A stretch of DNA of 27,770 nucleotides from Priapulus caudatus (taxonomy: Eukaryota; Priapulida; Priapulimorpha; Priapulimorphida; Priapulidae), in assembly GCF_000485595.1 (NCBI RefSeq), contig NW_014577409.1, positions 1 through 27,770 of the forward strand, written 5' to 3'. This document shows positions 1 through 8,974 of the stretch, in pieces; the stretch's first letter is position 1, and each line of letters begins with the position of its first letter. The notes under the pieces were generated by a model, which saw nothing but the letters and a program-made list of their open reading frames with translations, ran no database searches and was not told the origin of the DNA. Both the position numbers and the translations under genes were made by a program.

Positions 1-2200
1 CTAAGCGCAATGCTGGCGCGTATTTCTCGGCAGCGATGGTCAGCCACAATTATGGCCGCTACATGGAAGGGCTGTATGTGCGACAGATGTGAGCAGGCCG
101 CTTCCCGCAGTGATCGGGAGAACTACTGGCAGGCGCACATGTCTGCGGCATTCTGATGGCGGGACCCTAAGTGCGCACGCAGGATCAGTTTGGCGTAACA
201 GGACATATAATCAAGCGAGGGAAGGGTGCTTGAGGTATGAAGGGCATATCGACGAGCGCCGAGAGCAAGTGTGCTGTGTGGTCAACAGTTTTCAGTGTGT
301 CGGTGCCCACGTGCGCCATCGCCTCGACATCGCCATGGAAGATAATTATGTTATAGTGAAGGCTGGGATGCAGGAATGAAGCCAGCATGGTCGAAGTGGA
401 TGAGAGGAGAAGAACAAAGCACAAGGAGAAGAGAGGGAAGAAGAGAGGGAACGAAAAGACTGGATGCAGGTCGATCGAGAAGATCGCCAGCAGAGGGCTG
501 GAGAAGTAGCAACTCACACCCTGCAACGAGCAGCATCGCAGGTCTCTAGAATCTAGCATGGCCCGGGAAGTGGCGTCGCCGACACAGTGAATGTTAGGAA
601 TGGCAGCTGAAGTAGGGCGGGAGTGCGAGCAAGAGCAAAGCAGTTCTCCCGTTTCACTAAGCAGTGACCTTTTCCACAAAAACCATAAAGAAATGGTCAG
701 ATCACATGGAGGCACTCAGAGAGGCAGTCACTGTCAAGGGGATAGGCCCATGCTACACAATCGAAACACTGTTTTAGTCGGCTGTTAGGTCTTGGGGCGT
801 GGATGCTATCCAACATCTTCCAGTTATGAACTAGAGTCCAGTCGCCAAATCCCTGATTGATGAGTATGGATCGTTTGCAGGTATAGGGCACAAGGCCGTG
901 CTCGCTCAAGGTCTCGGTGTTTCTGTCAAGACTCCACCTGCTCCAGACGTGGTGTTAGTTAGCCAGGTCAGCTTAGCTGTACCACGTTGTTGTGTGGCCA
1001 GTGCGACGGACGCACCTAGGAGATCTGGCTGCAAGCATTGTGTGCTCGACTGAGCCACCTTCCCCCCTGGGCTCAAAGAAATAACTAGATCCTGTTCGAC
1101 AGGTAATAGATCAAAGCTCCTAGGGCAAAGAGAGCATGAGCGATGAGAGAGAAGAAGAAGCCAAAGGAAGTGCGCTGACTCCAAACACACCCGCCTTCAG
1201 CAGCGACAAGCTATTCTTCACAATGCCACGAAGCAAATGGAAGTCCTGCTGAGACAACATCCTATGCGGCTAACCTCTCCACACATCCAGCTTGTCAAAC
1301 AAGCTGGACCTGTTCCGTCACCGCATGCTGAAGCAGACATCACTCTCTGCAGCTACATGCTGAGCGGCAGCGAAGATGCCCAGCAACAATCCGCATCCTC
1401 GCAGTGGATGACAGCAGCGTTTGTCCTCGTGTGTCACTGGCGCATCAAGGAGCGGGTGCATTGCTAAGATCCTCAAATGGAAAAAGTGGAATGGTGATGT
1501 CCTGATATCAACACAAACTGTGAGCGGCGGTTAGCCCGCAGAAAGTGCAGCCAGTCTCGTGTCATGGCTGTCGGCTGCGATACGTGTCGTACCCCTTTGG
1601 AAAAAGAAAACAAGTCAGCGAAGCTCAAGCTGTGGAGATTGATATACCAGGTCCTGATCAATGTTTGGAGGTTGGCGGGACGACTGAGGCTCAACTCAAA
1701 AGCGACAGCAGACAGCTTCTTGCTTCCCTCTCTACGTGAACAGAAGAGTTTTACAGCAAATGAATGATTGCTACGTAGTGCGCCTCTACCGGCACGCCAT
1801 AAGAAGCCGCCACAACTGAGAACGCCACGGCGACGTACGTCAACGCTGCAGCGTGCAATGTGCTCTCGAACGTCACCTTCAGATGCATACTGTAAAAGGG
1901 CAGCGAACCAACGTGACCCACGCTGAAGAAGCCTCTAACATATTACCCAACTTTGTTGGAGCTTCAAAGGCTCGCACCATCACAGCCGACCATCTCAACA
2001 GGCGCCAGTTGCTCCCAAGCGCTCCTGGATGTAGTAAAGGCTGGCAGGCTGGCAGCACAGAGGCAAAGGCATGTCAGCGGAGAAGTGCAGGCAGCAAACC
2101 CGTGCAGGCCTTCATGGACAGACTATTGGCATAGTGCGAGGAGAGTCGCCCTGTTTGTAGTCAATTCCAGCGAAAAATGCAGATGGACACCGAAGACAAT
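1..2200. other. Unrecognised DNA, possibly decayed coding sequence
   Basis: No known gene, RNA or repeat family was recognised here. Composition is mixed and richer in G+C than the AT-rich DNA that follows. Several open stretches of 60-100 codons exist on both strands but none shows a domain, consistent codon use or a convincing start. The forward frame containing 841-843 runs from about 787 to 1467 with only three stops (near 835, 1051 and 1140), fewer than expected by chance, so an old decayed ORF is possible. A small perfect hairpin (9-bp stem, 3-base loop) lies at 1287-1307. I cannot assign a function. Confidence 0.3.
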
Positions 2201-2770
2201 GAAGAGGAGCTAGGTGTACGCATGAGACAATGACAATGATGGATCGATAGCGGATGAGGAGTAAGAGGATGAGTCATAGAGGATTGTGACAACTACTGTT
2301 TATTGTTGTACTGTTTAAGGCTGTTTGCTAATTTTCTCGTTGAAATATGCCCTATCTACTATCTTGAACAGTGAATTACATTAAAGGTGTCTTTATTTTG
2401 ACGCGCTTGACCTTTAATTTTGACCTTGACCTTCGATCCCCATTACTCTTAAAAAGTAATCTCAGAAATGGACTCCCTGCTATGACTCGAAGCCGCACCT
2501 AAAAAAGAGGTATTGGCATGACACTCTCTAGGGCATCGAGATCACAAATTTGTAAATTGACCAAAATCGAAGATGAACGGCGGCGGCCATCTTGAATTCC
2601 AAGAAATGCTCAATGATGCACAGGTAGCAACCAAGCTAAATCAGCTCTCCTAACTATATAGAACACATTTCCATGAAAAAAATTTAGAGTAATTAACATT
2701 GCAGGGTCCCATATAGGACATATAGGGCCGGCAAACCGACTAAATGCCTGCCGTACCCTTTCAGCGTTTC
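2200..2770. other. Intergenic, AT-rich, no gene seen
   Basis: No coding sequence is recognisable. At 2408-2432 there are three TGACCT hexamers close together, two separated by zero bases, similar to the hexamers of the tandem repeat at 4941-5298. The string ATTAAAGGTGT followed by a T-rich run near 2379 resembles the sequence just after the tRNA-like element at 19305. Confidence 0.4.
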
Positions 2771-2938
2771 CGAAAAATGTCGATCCATTTCCCGCGCCGC
2801 GCGCATCAGCCGGCATTGCGCGCATCCTCACGCCGTGACGCATCGAGCCCCGGCCGGCCCGCTCCCCGCACGGGCCTGCTGAATGAACGAACCGGGCTAG
2901 CTAGCTAGCAGCCGAGTGCAGTGTGAACAACCGGCACA
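2770..2938. promoter_or_regulatory. CpG-rich patch, possible promoter
   Basis: About 170 bases with many CG dinucleotides (CGCGCCGCGCGC, GGCCGGCCCG and similar) stand out from AT-rich DNA on both sides. The patch ends just before an ATG in good context at 2939. This may be a promoter or 5' untranslated region, but there is no TATA box or other decisive element and no transcript evidence. It also contains a short GCTA tandem run around 2896. Confidence 0.3.
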
Positions 2939-3064
2939 ATGGCAGGCAATAGTTCTAGCCGCGCTGGTGACCTGGATCAATTGTTGAAATTCCTCCATCA
3001 ACGAGGATGTATTGTCCACAAGAACCCAATTATTATATATCTACCCGAACCTTATTTATTATAA
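2939..3064 (+). CDS. Short hypothetical ORF, 41 codons, possible first exon
   Basis: An ATG in a strong start context (CACAATGGC) follows the CpG-rich patch. The reading begins MAGNSSSRAGDLDQLLKFL, continues with a hydrophilic stretch containing LHQRGCIVHKN, and stops with TAA in AT-rich DNA. The first 30 residues look protein-like; the last ten are translated from AT-rich sequence and look non-coding. It might be a first exon, but no strong splice donor is visible before the stop (only a weak GTGACC near 2966). I do not recognise a family, and a chance ORF is quite possible. Confidence 0.25.
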   Translation: MAGNSSSRAGDLDQLLKFLHQRGCIVHKNPIIIYLPEPYLL

Positions 3065-3865
3065 ACAGTATTTAATAATTTTGATCTGTTTCCACTTGTT
3101 TGTGCCAGAAAATTTCATTCTTTATATCAAGATTTTGTTATATCTGTGCTCGTTATAACAGGGTTTGCATGTAATTCTTGTACATGTATCTCTATGTAGA
3201 ATAGTGTGAAAAAAAATCAACATTTTTCTTCATACACTTTTAGGGTGGAAGGGGGGGGGGGTACTCTTTGTACACTTGTGAAAATGTTGATAATTGTGAA
3301 CGACCCCTTAGCTGCCCTTACTGGGTAGGTTATTAGCTGTGATTACCATTTGGGGTGGCAATTCAAGACACTCCGAAGAGACGATTTAATCAGAAATGGA
3401 TTCAAGGAATATGAGAACTATATGGATTGGTTAACTTCTAATTGTTGTGCACCAGTGAGATAAATAGTAATTAGAATAAAAAGTGAATTTTCATTCAATT
3501 CACTATGAGCAACCTAACTAAAGGTCTAGTGCTTATACATTGATATTTATTCCCTGATCGAGAAACCATTTATCCTTACAAATTGTGATTTTTATTAACT
3601 ATATTTATGCTTGTTGTGTTTATGTTTATATCTGCGCAGTTTTTTTGCATTCCAAGTTGATTTTTTTTACTAAGACAGTTACTTTCTTCATAATCGAAGA
3701 CCGTGTAACTGTTTAAGTAGCTCTGGTCAGAACTGGTGATCACATCTACACCAGACGATTGTGCACCTCACTGTAGATGTGTAGTACAGTGTTTTAGCCA
3801 GACAATTAATTAGGTAAATCTTTAGGGACGGCCGGCGATGGGCCCAGAAGACATTAGCTGCATAC
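3065..3865. other. AT-rich intergenic DNA
   Basis: No gene or repeat family was recognised. A run of 11 G lies at 3251-3261 and several T-runs occur, for example near 3660. Confidence 0.4.
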
Positions 3866-4325
3866 TTAAAGCCGCACTATGCGCATCTACACGCTAATTT
3901 CTCCAGTACTGGACTAGCAAATACTTCGTGTCATGCATAATCACACTACCTTATGGCAAAATAAACTCTAGTTGCTCCCATTTCACTGCGCGTTTGCTTA
4001 AACCCCACAAGAAAGAGGTGCGAAATCTGGTAATCTGGTGCCAACGCCGAACTGTTTGCCAAACAATTTCGGTTAGGTGACGTCACATGTTTTTATATTT
4101 GCTACACCCGTACCGCTGTACCGCAGCACCGCAACGGTTGACATCCGAGAATTTGAACAACATTGGAGGTATTTTCAAATGCCTTTTATAAGACAACGTG
4201 CAGTGAAATGGGAGGAACTAGAGTTTATTTTGTCATCATTGATAGTGTGATTATGCATGACACAAAGTATTTGCTAGTCTAGTACTGGAGAAATTAGCGT
4301 TTGGATGCGCATAGTGGGGCTTTAA
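3866..4325. mobile_element. MITE-like element, TTAA target duplication, ~130-bp inverted repeats
   Basis: Two arms of roughly 125-130 bases, 3870 to about 3995 and about 4190 to 4321, are inverted copies of each other at roughly 90% identity by eye. The outermost bases are AGCCGCACTATGCGCATC on the left and, read on the opposite strand, AGCCCCACTATGCGCATC on the right. Both ends are flanked by TTAA (3866-3869 and 4322-4325). TTAA target duplications are typical of piggyBac and Kolobok transposons. The 452-bp unit has no transposase, so it is non-autonomous. The superfamily is inference; the arms and the TTAA pair are seen directly. Confidence 0.8.
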
Positions 4326-4940
4326 GAGTGGAGATAAATTAACGTGACAGAAGGCATTCCAAAATGGTCATTAAGGGGGTACCCTCGGACGGTAGTCGCA
4401 ACCGGTCGTGGGTACAACGACCCTTGACACTAACGACGAAACAGGTCGGACGACGATGGAGACAGATAAAAGACAGGGGTTTTGATAGAAACGGGAGAGA
4501 CGTCGACTACAGCTTGGTATGTGTACATTGTTGCTATCCGTGTTTAGAATAAAACTATAGTTGTCACCATTTACACAACTGTTACGTTCTACTGTCTACG
4601 AACCGATATTCCTCTCTGCAGATGCCTTTTTAACTTACCAAAATCCGATTAGTTTTCGAGTTTGTATCACCAAGCGTATTATATAAAAGTATTGAAACAC
4701 CAACAGGTAGGGTGAAGTGACAGAAGTGTCAGGGTTGGAGGCAAAAGGCCACACTCTTTAGAACGTGGGCCATTAGACCCAGTAAAGCTGTACTATTGTC
4801 TTTTACTTTTTCCAAATAAGCAGGCATAAAATAGGCATTCTTCACATACAGAAAAATGGTAATTCTCTGATGACATGACGACTTGACTTTTAAGCAGGTT
4901 CAGCATTTTCCTTACTTCTTCAAAAATAGACATAGAAACA
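4326..4940. other. No recognisable gene
   Basis: Short open stretches exist, such as 62 codons on the plus strand at 4364-4552 and 63 on the minus strand at 4793-4984. Neither has a recognisable domain or supporting splice signals. The minus-strand one runs into the tandem repeat that follows. Confidence 0.4.
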
Positions 4941-5298
4941 CCCCTAATTGACCTAGCGTGACCAAACTTGGTGTACTTACACATCTTGGGGAGAAGGTGT
5001 GCAGACTACCAAAACCAGGTCACTGCGACCTTTATTTGACCTTTACCTTGACCTTGATCATATTTCCCTTCCGCTCTCTAACTCGATCGGCCCCTAATTG
5101 ACCTAGCACGACCAAACTTGGTATACTTACACATCTTCGGGAGAAGGTGTGTCACGTACCGAAACCAGGTCACTGCAACCTTTATTTGACCTTGACCTTG
5201 AGCTTGACCTTCATCATATTTTCCTTCCGCTCTATAACTCTGTCCCTAATTGACCTAGCGCGACCAAACTTCGTATACTTACACATCTTGGGGAGAAC
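4941..5298. repeat. Tandem repeat, ~150-bp period, 2.4 units
   Basis: The block starting CCCTAATTGACCTAGC recurs at 4942, 5092 and 5244, so the period is 150-152 bases. Each unit continues with GACCAAACTT, an ACACATCTTGGGGAGAA-like segment, an ACCAGGTCACTGC segment and a TTTGACCTT / TTGACCTTGA run, ending with TTCCGCTCT. The third unit breaks off near 5298. The units are well conserved, so amplification is fairly recent. It lies 3' of the LCMT1 exons. No protein is implied. Confidence 0.85.
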
Positions 5299-5299
5299 A

Positions 5300-5770
5300 C
5301 GGGGGATACATGTAGTTGGCGACAACTGCCCTTTCTAGTTTTACATGAACTTATAAATGATGTCAGCGATAAAAATATAAATTTCAAGAGGTTACATTCA
5401 AAATTTGTCAATAAAAAGTTATTATAGCAAACTGTTGATTATATAGATGCATAAGCTATGTATAGAATCAAAGTATGCATAAAAACAGTATGTAGAAAGT
5501 AGGAGAATTTTCGTGTATATAGGATGCATATATTTACAATAATTACATATAGGAATCTCCAAGAATAAGCCATGATAAGCAGATTACATCGCACAGTTAA
5601 ACGCAGATAGACTAAAGCAATGGAAGCATGGAAGACTGGAGACGTTTATATGTGAGTGCGTAAAACCATTGTAATATACATCATGCCGGGAAAAAAAATT
5701 TGTAATTTACTCCACGACTATTCGAAATCTGACTAGAGTCATTAAATGTGTACTTATGTGCTTTCAGACC
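5300..5770. other. AT-rich DNA 3' of LCMT1
   Basis: This stretch probably includes the 3' untranslated region and downstream flank of the minus-strand LCMT1 gene. No separate gene was recognised. I could not single out a convincing polyadenylation signal. Confidence 0.35.
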
Positions 5771-5869
5771 ATATATGAATTTGTTATGCCATTTTTTAAC
5801 ATGTTGGTTCCTTTTGTATAATATTGAATGCATTTCATTGTAAGCCACGTGTAATGCAATATAACTAGA

Positions 5870-5922
5870 CATGCAGCAATTCCTTGAAGACCAATATTAG
5901 CTGCATCTTTGAATGCCCACCG
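5870..5922 (-). other. Conserved-looking LCMT1 tail beyond the stop
   Basis: Continuing past the TGA in the same frame gives RWAFKDAANIGLQGIAA. This aligns with the WATKGGNELGLKEI-type C-terminus of LCMT1. Just before the TGA the minus strand has the near-perfect 8-base tandem duplication CATTACGC/CATTACGT. Taking out that duplication plus one G would give a tail of normal length and without a stop. It is listed separately because it lies outside the apparent CDS. Confidence 0.5.
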
Positions 5923-6079
5923 TCACGTAATGGCGTAATGCTGGAACAATTGGCTGATCACCTCGACATCGTCCATGAACTCGAGTTTCTGAATTCTCTG
6001 TATATCTGCCTGTGGTAGCCTTTTATAAACCTGCATCATTTCCAATGATTCGTCACCATTCCATCCAGTTAATAGGAAC
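5923..6079 (-). CDS. LCMT1: LCMT1 terminal coding exon (leucine carboxyl methyltransferase 1)
   Basis: The exon begins after a clean acceptor (CTCAATCACAG then G) and joins exon 7375-7484 in phase to complete an Arg codon. It encodes FLLTGWNGDESLEMMQVY, then KRLPQADIQRIQKLEFMDD and VEVISQLFQHY. This matches the C-terminal region of LCMT1 (NGW..., MMELYNRLP, RIESLEFLDE, HY in the vertebrate protein as I remember it). LCMT1 uses S-adenosylmethionine to methylate the terminal Leu of the PP2A catalytic subunit in the cytosol. An in-frame TGA at 5923-5925 ends the reading after HYAIT, but the same frame continues with WAFKDAANIGLQGIA, which resembles the normal tail. The exon therefore carries either a premature stop or a local assembly or allelic indel. 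Family assignment is firm; the true end of the protein is uncertain. Confidence 0.88.
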
Positions 6080-6394
6080 CTGTGATTGAGGAAAAAGAAA
6101 TCATGCTAGTCAAAGTTTATACAACACAACATTGCAGGATGTGTTTAAATCATCTCCGTTAGTCATAAAACTAACAAATGAGTATATATAGTAGGGTCTA
6201 TTTTCTATTTTGTACTTGCTTGTTGTTATCGCTGGAGTAAGCATTCAGTCGCTTTGTCCCATCATTTAGTGTGTATTTATACTCCACACCTGTTTCAGAA
6301 TGAAGTTTTAGAATGCTCAACTTTTGACTCATATCTTGTTTATGGAAAAATGATTTTTGATGCTTAAACATCAAATGGATTTTTGATATTGCAA

Positions 6395-7310
6395 CCATGC
6401 TCGCATTATATATGTATATCAAGAGTACATAATAGAGAAGAGTATGACCACAGGCCCTTGGAGGCTCAAGTTTCGAAAAAGTATAAGTCTATATTAAGAG
6501 CGAAGCAGAGAATTCGCTTCGCTCTTAATATAGACTTATACTTTTTCGAAACTTGAGCCTCCAAGGGCCTGTGGTATGACACAGTTTTAACAGCGTTTTG
6601 CATAGTTTTCAACTTGTAAATATTCTATCAATATGTGAATAAATATATTCAAACTTTACCTTGTTTTCGTCTATGATCATATGACCAATTTACCTGAAAA
6701 TCGTATGTGTTCTTCAAAAAGTTTTCCCAAATGAGCGCATGTGTTCGGCGCAAGTTTATTATGGGATTAGTGTTCTATTGTCTATGACGGAACGCTGGGG
6801 GCTGTTGGGGATTATTAGGCATCATGGGATTAGTATTCAGTGTGTAGCGTTTCCAGCGTGCTAAAAATAAATGTGTGCTCACGGCGAGCTAGCAGCTGAT
6901 TTTAGCTGTGTTGCCATTGCGTTCCTGATGATAAGGAAGGGAAAGAAGTGCTGTTACTGTGCTTACCTAATATCCACAACAGCCCCCAGCGTCCCGTAGT
7001 TACAACCTGGTGCTGCCGCCGCATATCAACATGAGCCGAATACATGCGAACGTTTGGGAAAACTGTGTGAAACCGTGTCGTATTCAAAGAACTTTTTTGA
7101 AGAACACATACGATTTTCAGGTAAATTGGTGGTGTCATATGATTAAGGGAGAATCATAAACGAAAACAAGGTACAGTTTGAATATTTTTATTCACATATA
7201 TTGATAGAATATTTACAAGTTGAAAACTATGCAAAACGCTGTTAAAACGGTGTCATACTCTAATTCTCTATTATGTACTCTTGATGTATATAAAATATAA
7301 TGGTGCGAGG
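6395..7310. repeat. Large inverted duplication in an LCMT1 intron
   Basis: The left arm, about 6395-6822, is repeated in reverse complement at about 6964-7310 with a roughly 140-base spacer. Shared landmarks are CAAGAGTACATAATAGAG, TTTTAACAGCGTTTTGCATA, ACCTTGTTTTCG, TTTACCTGAAAATCGTATGT and ACGCTGGGGGCTGTTG. The left arm contains an extra 127-bp foldback insertion plus 5 duplicated bases; the right arm has small indels instead. The arms could be long terminal inverted repeats of a transposon or a simple inverted duplication. In the LCMT1 pre-mRNA they would pair into a long hairpin. Confidence 0.85.
6443..6579. mobile_element. 127-bp foldback element with 5-bp target duplication
   Basis: Bases 6448-6506 and 6516-6574 are perfect 59-base inverted repeats around a 9-base spacer (6507-6515). 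The ends are CCACAGGCCC...GGGCCTGTGG. TATGA flanks both sides (6443-6447 and 6575-6579). The paralogous arm at 7250-7290, read on the minus strand, has a single GAGTATGACAC at the matching position, so it is the empty site and shows that the 127-bp unit was inserted with duplication of TATGA (or TATGAC if the boundary is shifted by one base). There is no coding capacity. The superfamily is unknown. Confidence 0.92.
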
Positions 7311-7374
7311 TTAAGTGAATATAAAGAAATAACCTAGCATATTGACGGGGGTCGATCAATTTTCACCACATTAC

Positions 7375-7484
7375 CTTTGTTTCTGAGTTTCGAGAGACCT
7401 ACACGCATCTACTCCTAGAAGTTCGCAGCCTCTTCCCATGAGGTTTCTTAACATCACGGTACCAAACGTGTCCTCCATGTTTAC
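7375..7484 (-). CDS. LCMT1: LCMT1 penultimate exon
   Basis: The exon is 110 bases, preceded on the minus strand by TATGTTTAACAG and followed by GTAATG, so both splice sites fit GT-AG. It encodes VNMEDTFGTVMLRNLMGRG then CELLGVDACRSLETQKQ, ending with AG that joins G of the next exon to form Arg. The vertebrate LCMT1 segment has the same layout: VNMGDRFG, a hydrophobic MIENL-type helix, a Cys-containing CDLAGV segment and a SLESQKER end. It follows exon 8832-8974 in phase 0. The intron before it is about 1.35 kb and contains the CA microsatellite; the intron after it is about 1.3 kb and contains the inverted duplication. Confidence 0.92.
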
Positions 7485-7569
7485 CTGTTAAACATAACCG
7501 GCAGCCTTATCGGAAAATATCATTTGCTGTTCGTCAGTGTTCACACTTGCTGGAGAACTCTAGTTACAT

Positions 7570-7790
<221 letters not shown>

Positions 7791-7837
7791 TCTTACTCGG
7801 CAGACATTGCAACATTAACTCACTAGGTTTCAGTTGA

Positions 7838-8831
7838 AAATTCACATAGATCTGCCACTTGCAGCTGCTGCATATAACCTTGGGTATATATAGGTCTATA
7901 TAAGGCTGGCCAATCGTTTCAATTTTTAGCTCACTCTTGACATCGCAAGCCGAGCTTAGTTGCCATGGGTTGTCGTAGCGTCCGTCCGTCACGCGTCCGT
8001 CCACTTTGGCTACGGTCAAGTTATAACATGCAGGAACCGTTTGACCCACATGTTTTGAAATTGGTATAGTTTTACGTGCTATGCTCATTAATACCTCCTA
8101 TTTGAGCACGCCAGTCGACGTAAGCTTTCGAAGCCAGCCGGCATTTTTTTGGCCAAAAATGGGAATTGCCATTTATAGTTCAGTTCAGCGTTCAACGCTT
8201 TGCTTCATTTTTGGTATGTGAGTGAGAATAAAGGCTAGGGTTTTGATATTTAAAAAAAATTATGGCAATTAGGTAGGGTTTGGCAAATATATTAGCATAT
8301 TATATAGACACGCAGATAACAAACCAAGTCTGTGGTGTTCAAATCACTCGTCTGTTCGTTTTAACAAAGATTTCGATTTGACATATCTTTAATGCAAATC
8401 TGCTATGAACATATTATGATTTATACTATTACTATTATATTCTTATATTCAGTCGAGTAATAATGGATTTTTATGCTAAGAAACATCAAAGCGGTTGTAG
8501 CGGCCATCTACCGTCACAAAATTGCGATTCATATTTGGGTTTATAAATTATTTATAATGTATATATTTAATATTAATTTTATTTTTTTCACATAAAAAAT
8601 TACACATATAATTATCAAGAGTATATAATGGGAGTTTATATATATACTCTTCGTTTCTATAATGTACGTCGATGGTTGCTCAATTAAAACTGACTTCTTC
8701 TCACTCACTCATTTCTGTCCTTTTTTGTGGTGAGCTACAGTGTCATTGACACTTTCATTGTACTTAACGTTCAGTTAAACTTCGGTGGTATTGCAACGAC
8801 ATTGTTTAGCATGAGTTTAGTATCCACTCAC
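7838..8831. other. LCMT1 intron sequence, no separate gene
   Basis: This is the rest of the intron between exons 8832-8974 and 7375-7484. It is AT-rich, with a short inverted repeat around 8617-8651 (AAGAGTATATA against TATATACTCTT). The string ATCAAGAGTAYATAAT near 8615 also occurs in both arms of the 6395-7310 duplication, so a fragment of the same repeat family may be present. A 102-codon minus-strand open frame at 7780-8088 has no recognised domain. Confidence 0.5.
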
Positions 8832-8974
8832 CTGTTCATAGTTGATAAAAAACGAAGTCTTGAAGTTATCGCTAATCCACTGAAGCAGCTGCGCCGAAAG
8901 ATTTGTCTCCATATACACGAGGACACATTCTGCGATGAAAAGCGTCGGTAGGCTTTTGTCTATCTGTGACACGA
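8832..8974 (-). CDS. LCMT1: LCMT1 internal exon (methyltransferase core)
   Basis: The minus strand has a textbook acceptor (CTCTTGTTGCTTTCAG) ending at 8975 and a perfect donor (CAG|GTGAGT) with GT at 8831-8830. The exon encodes IDKSLPTLFIAECVLVYM, ETNLSAQLLQWISDNFKTS and FFINYEQ. The block LPTLxxAECVLVYMxxxxSxxLLxW...FINYEQ is the hallmark of leucine carboxyl methyltransferases, near the SAM-binding core. An alternative acceptor (GTGTCACAG) would start the exon at 8963 in phase 0. Earlier exons, with the N-terminus and the first SAM-binding motif, were not found in the window and should lie at higher coordinates or have been lost. The apparent Met and signal-peptide-like run at 9014-8976 is intron pyrimidine tract read as protein. 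Confidence 0.93.

Noticed and set aside
2610-2843. 77-codon minus-strand ORF
   Set aside because: It spans the CpG-rich patch into AT-rich DNA, has no domain and no supporting signals.
8727-8951. 74-codon plus-strand ORF
   Set aside because: Antisense shadow of the LCMT1 exon at 8832-8974.
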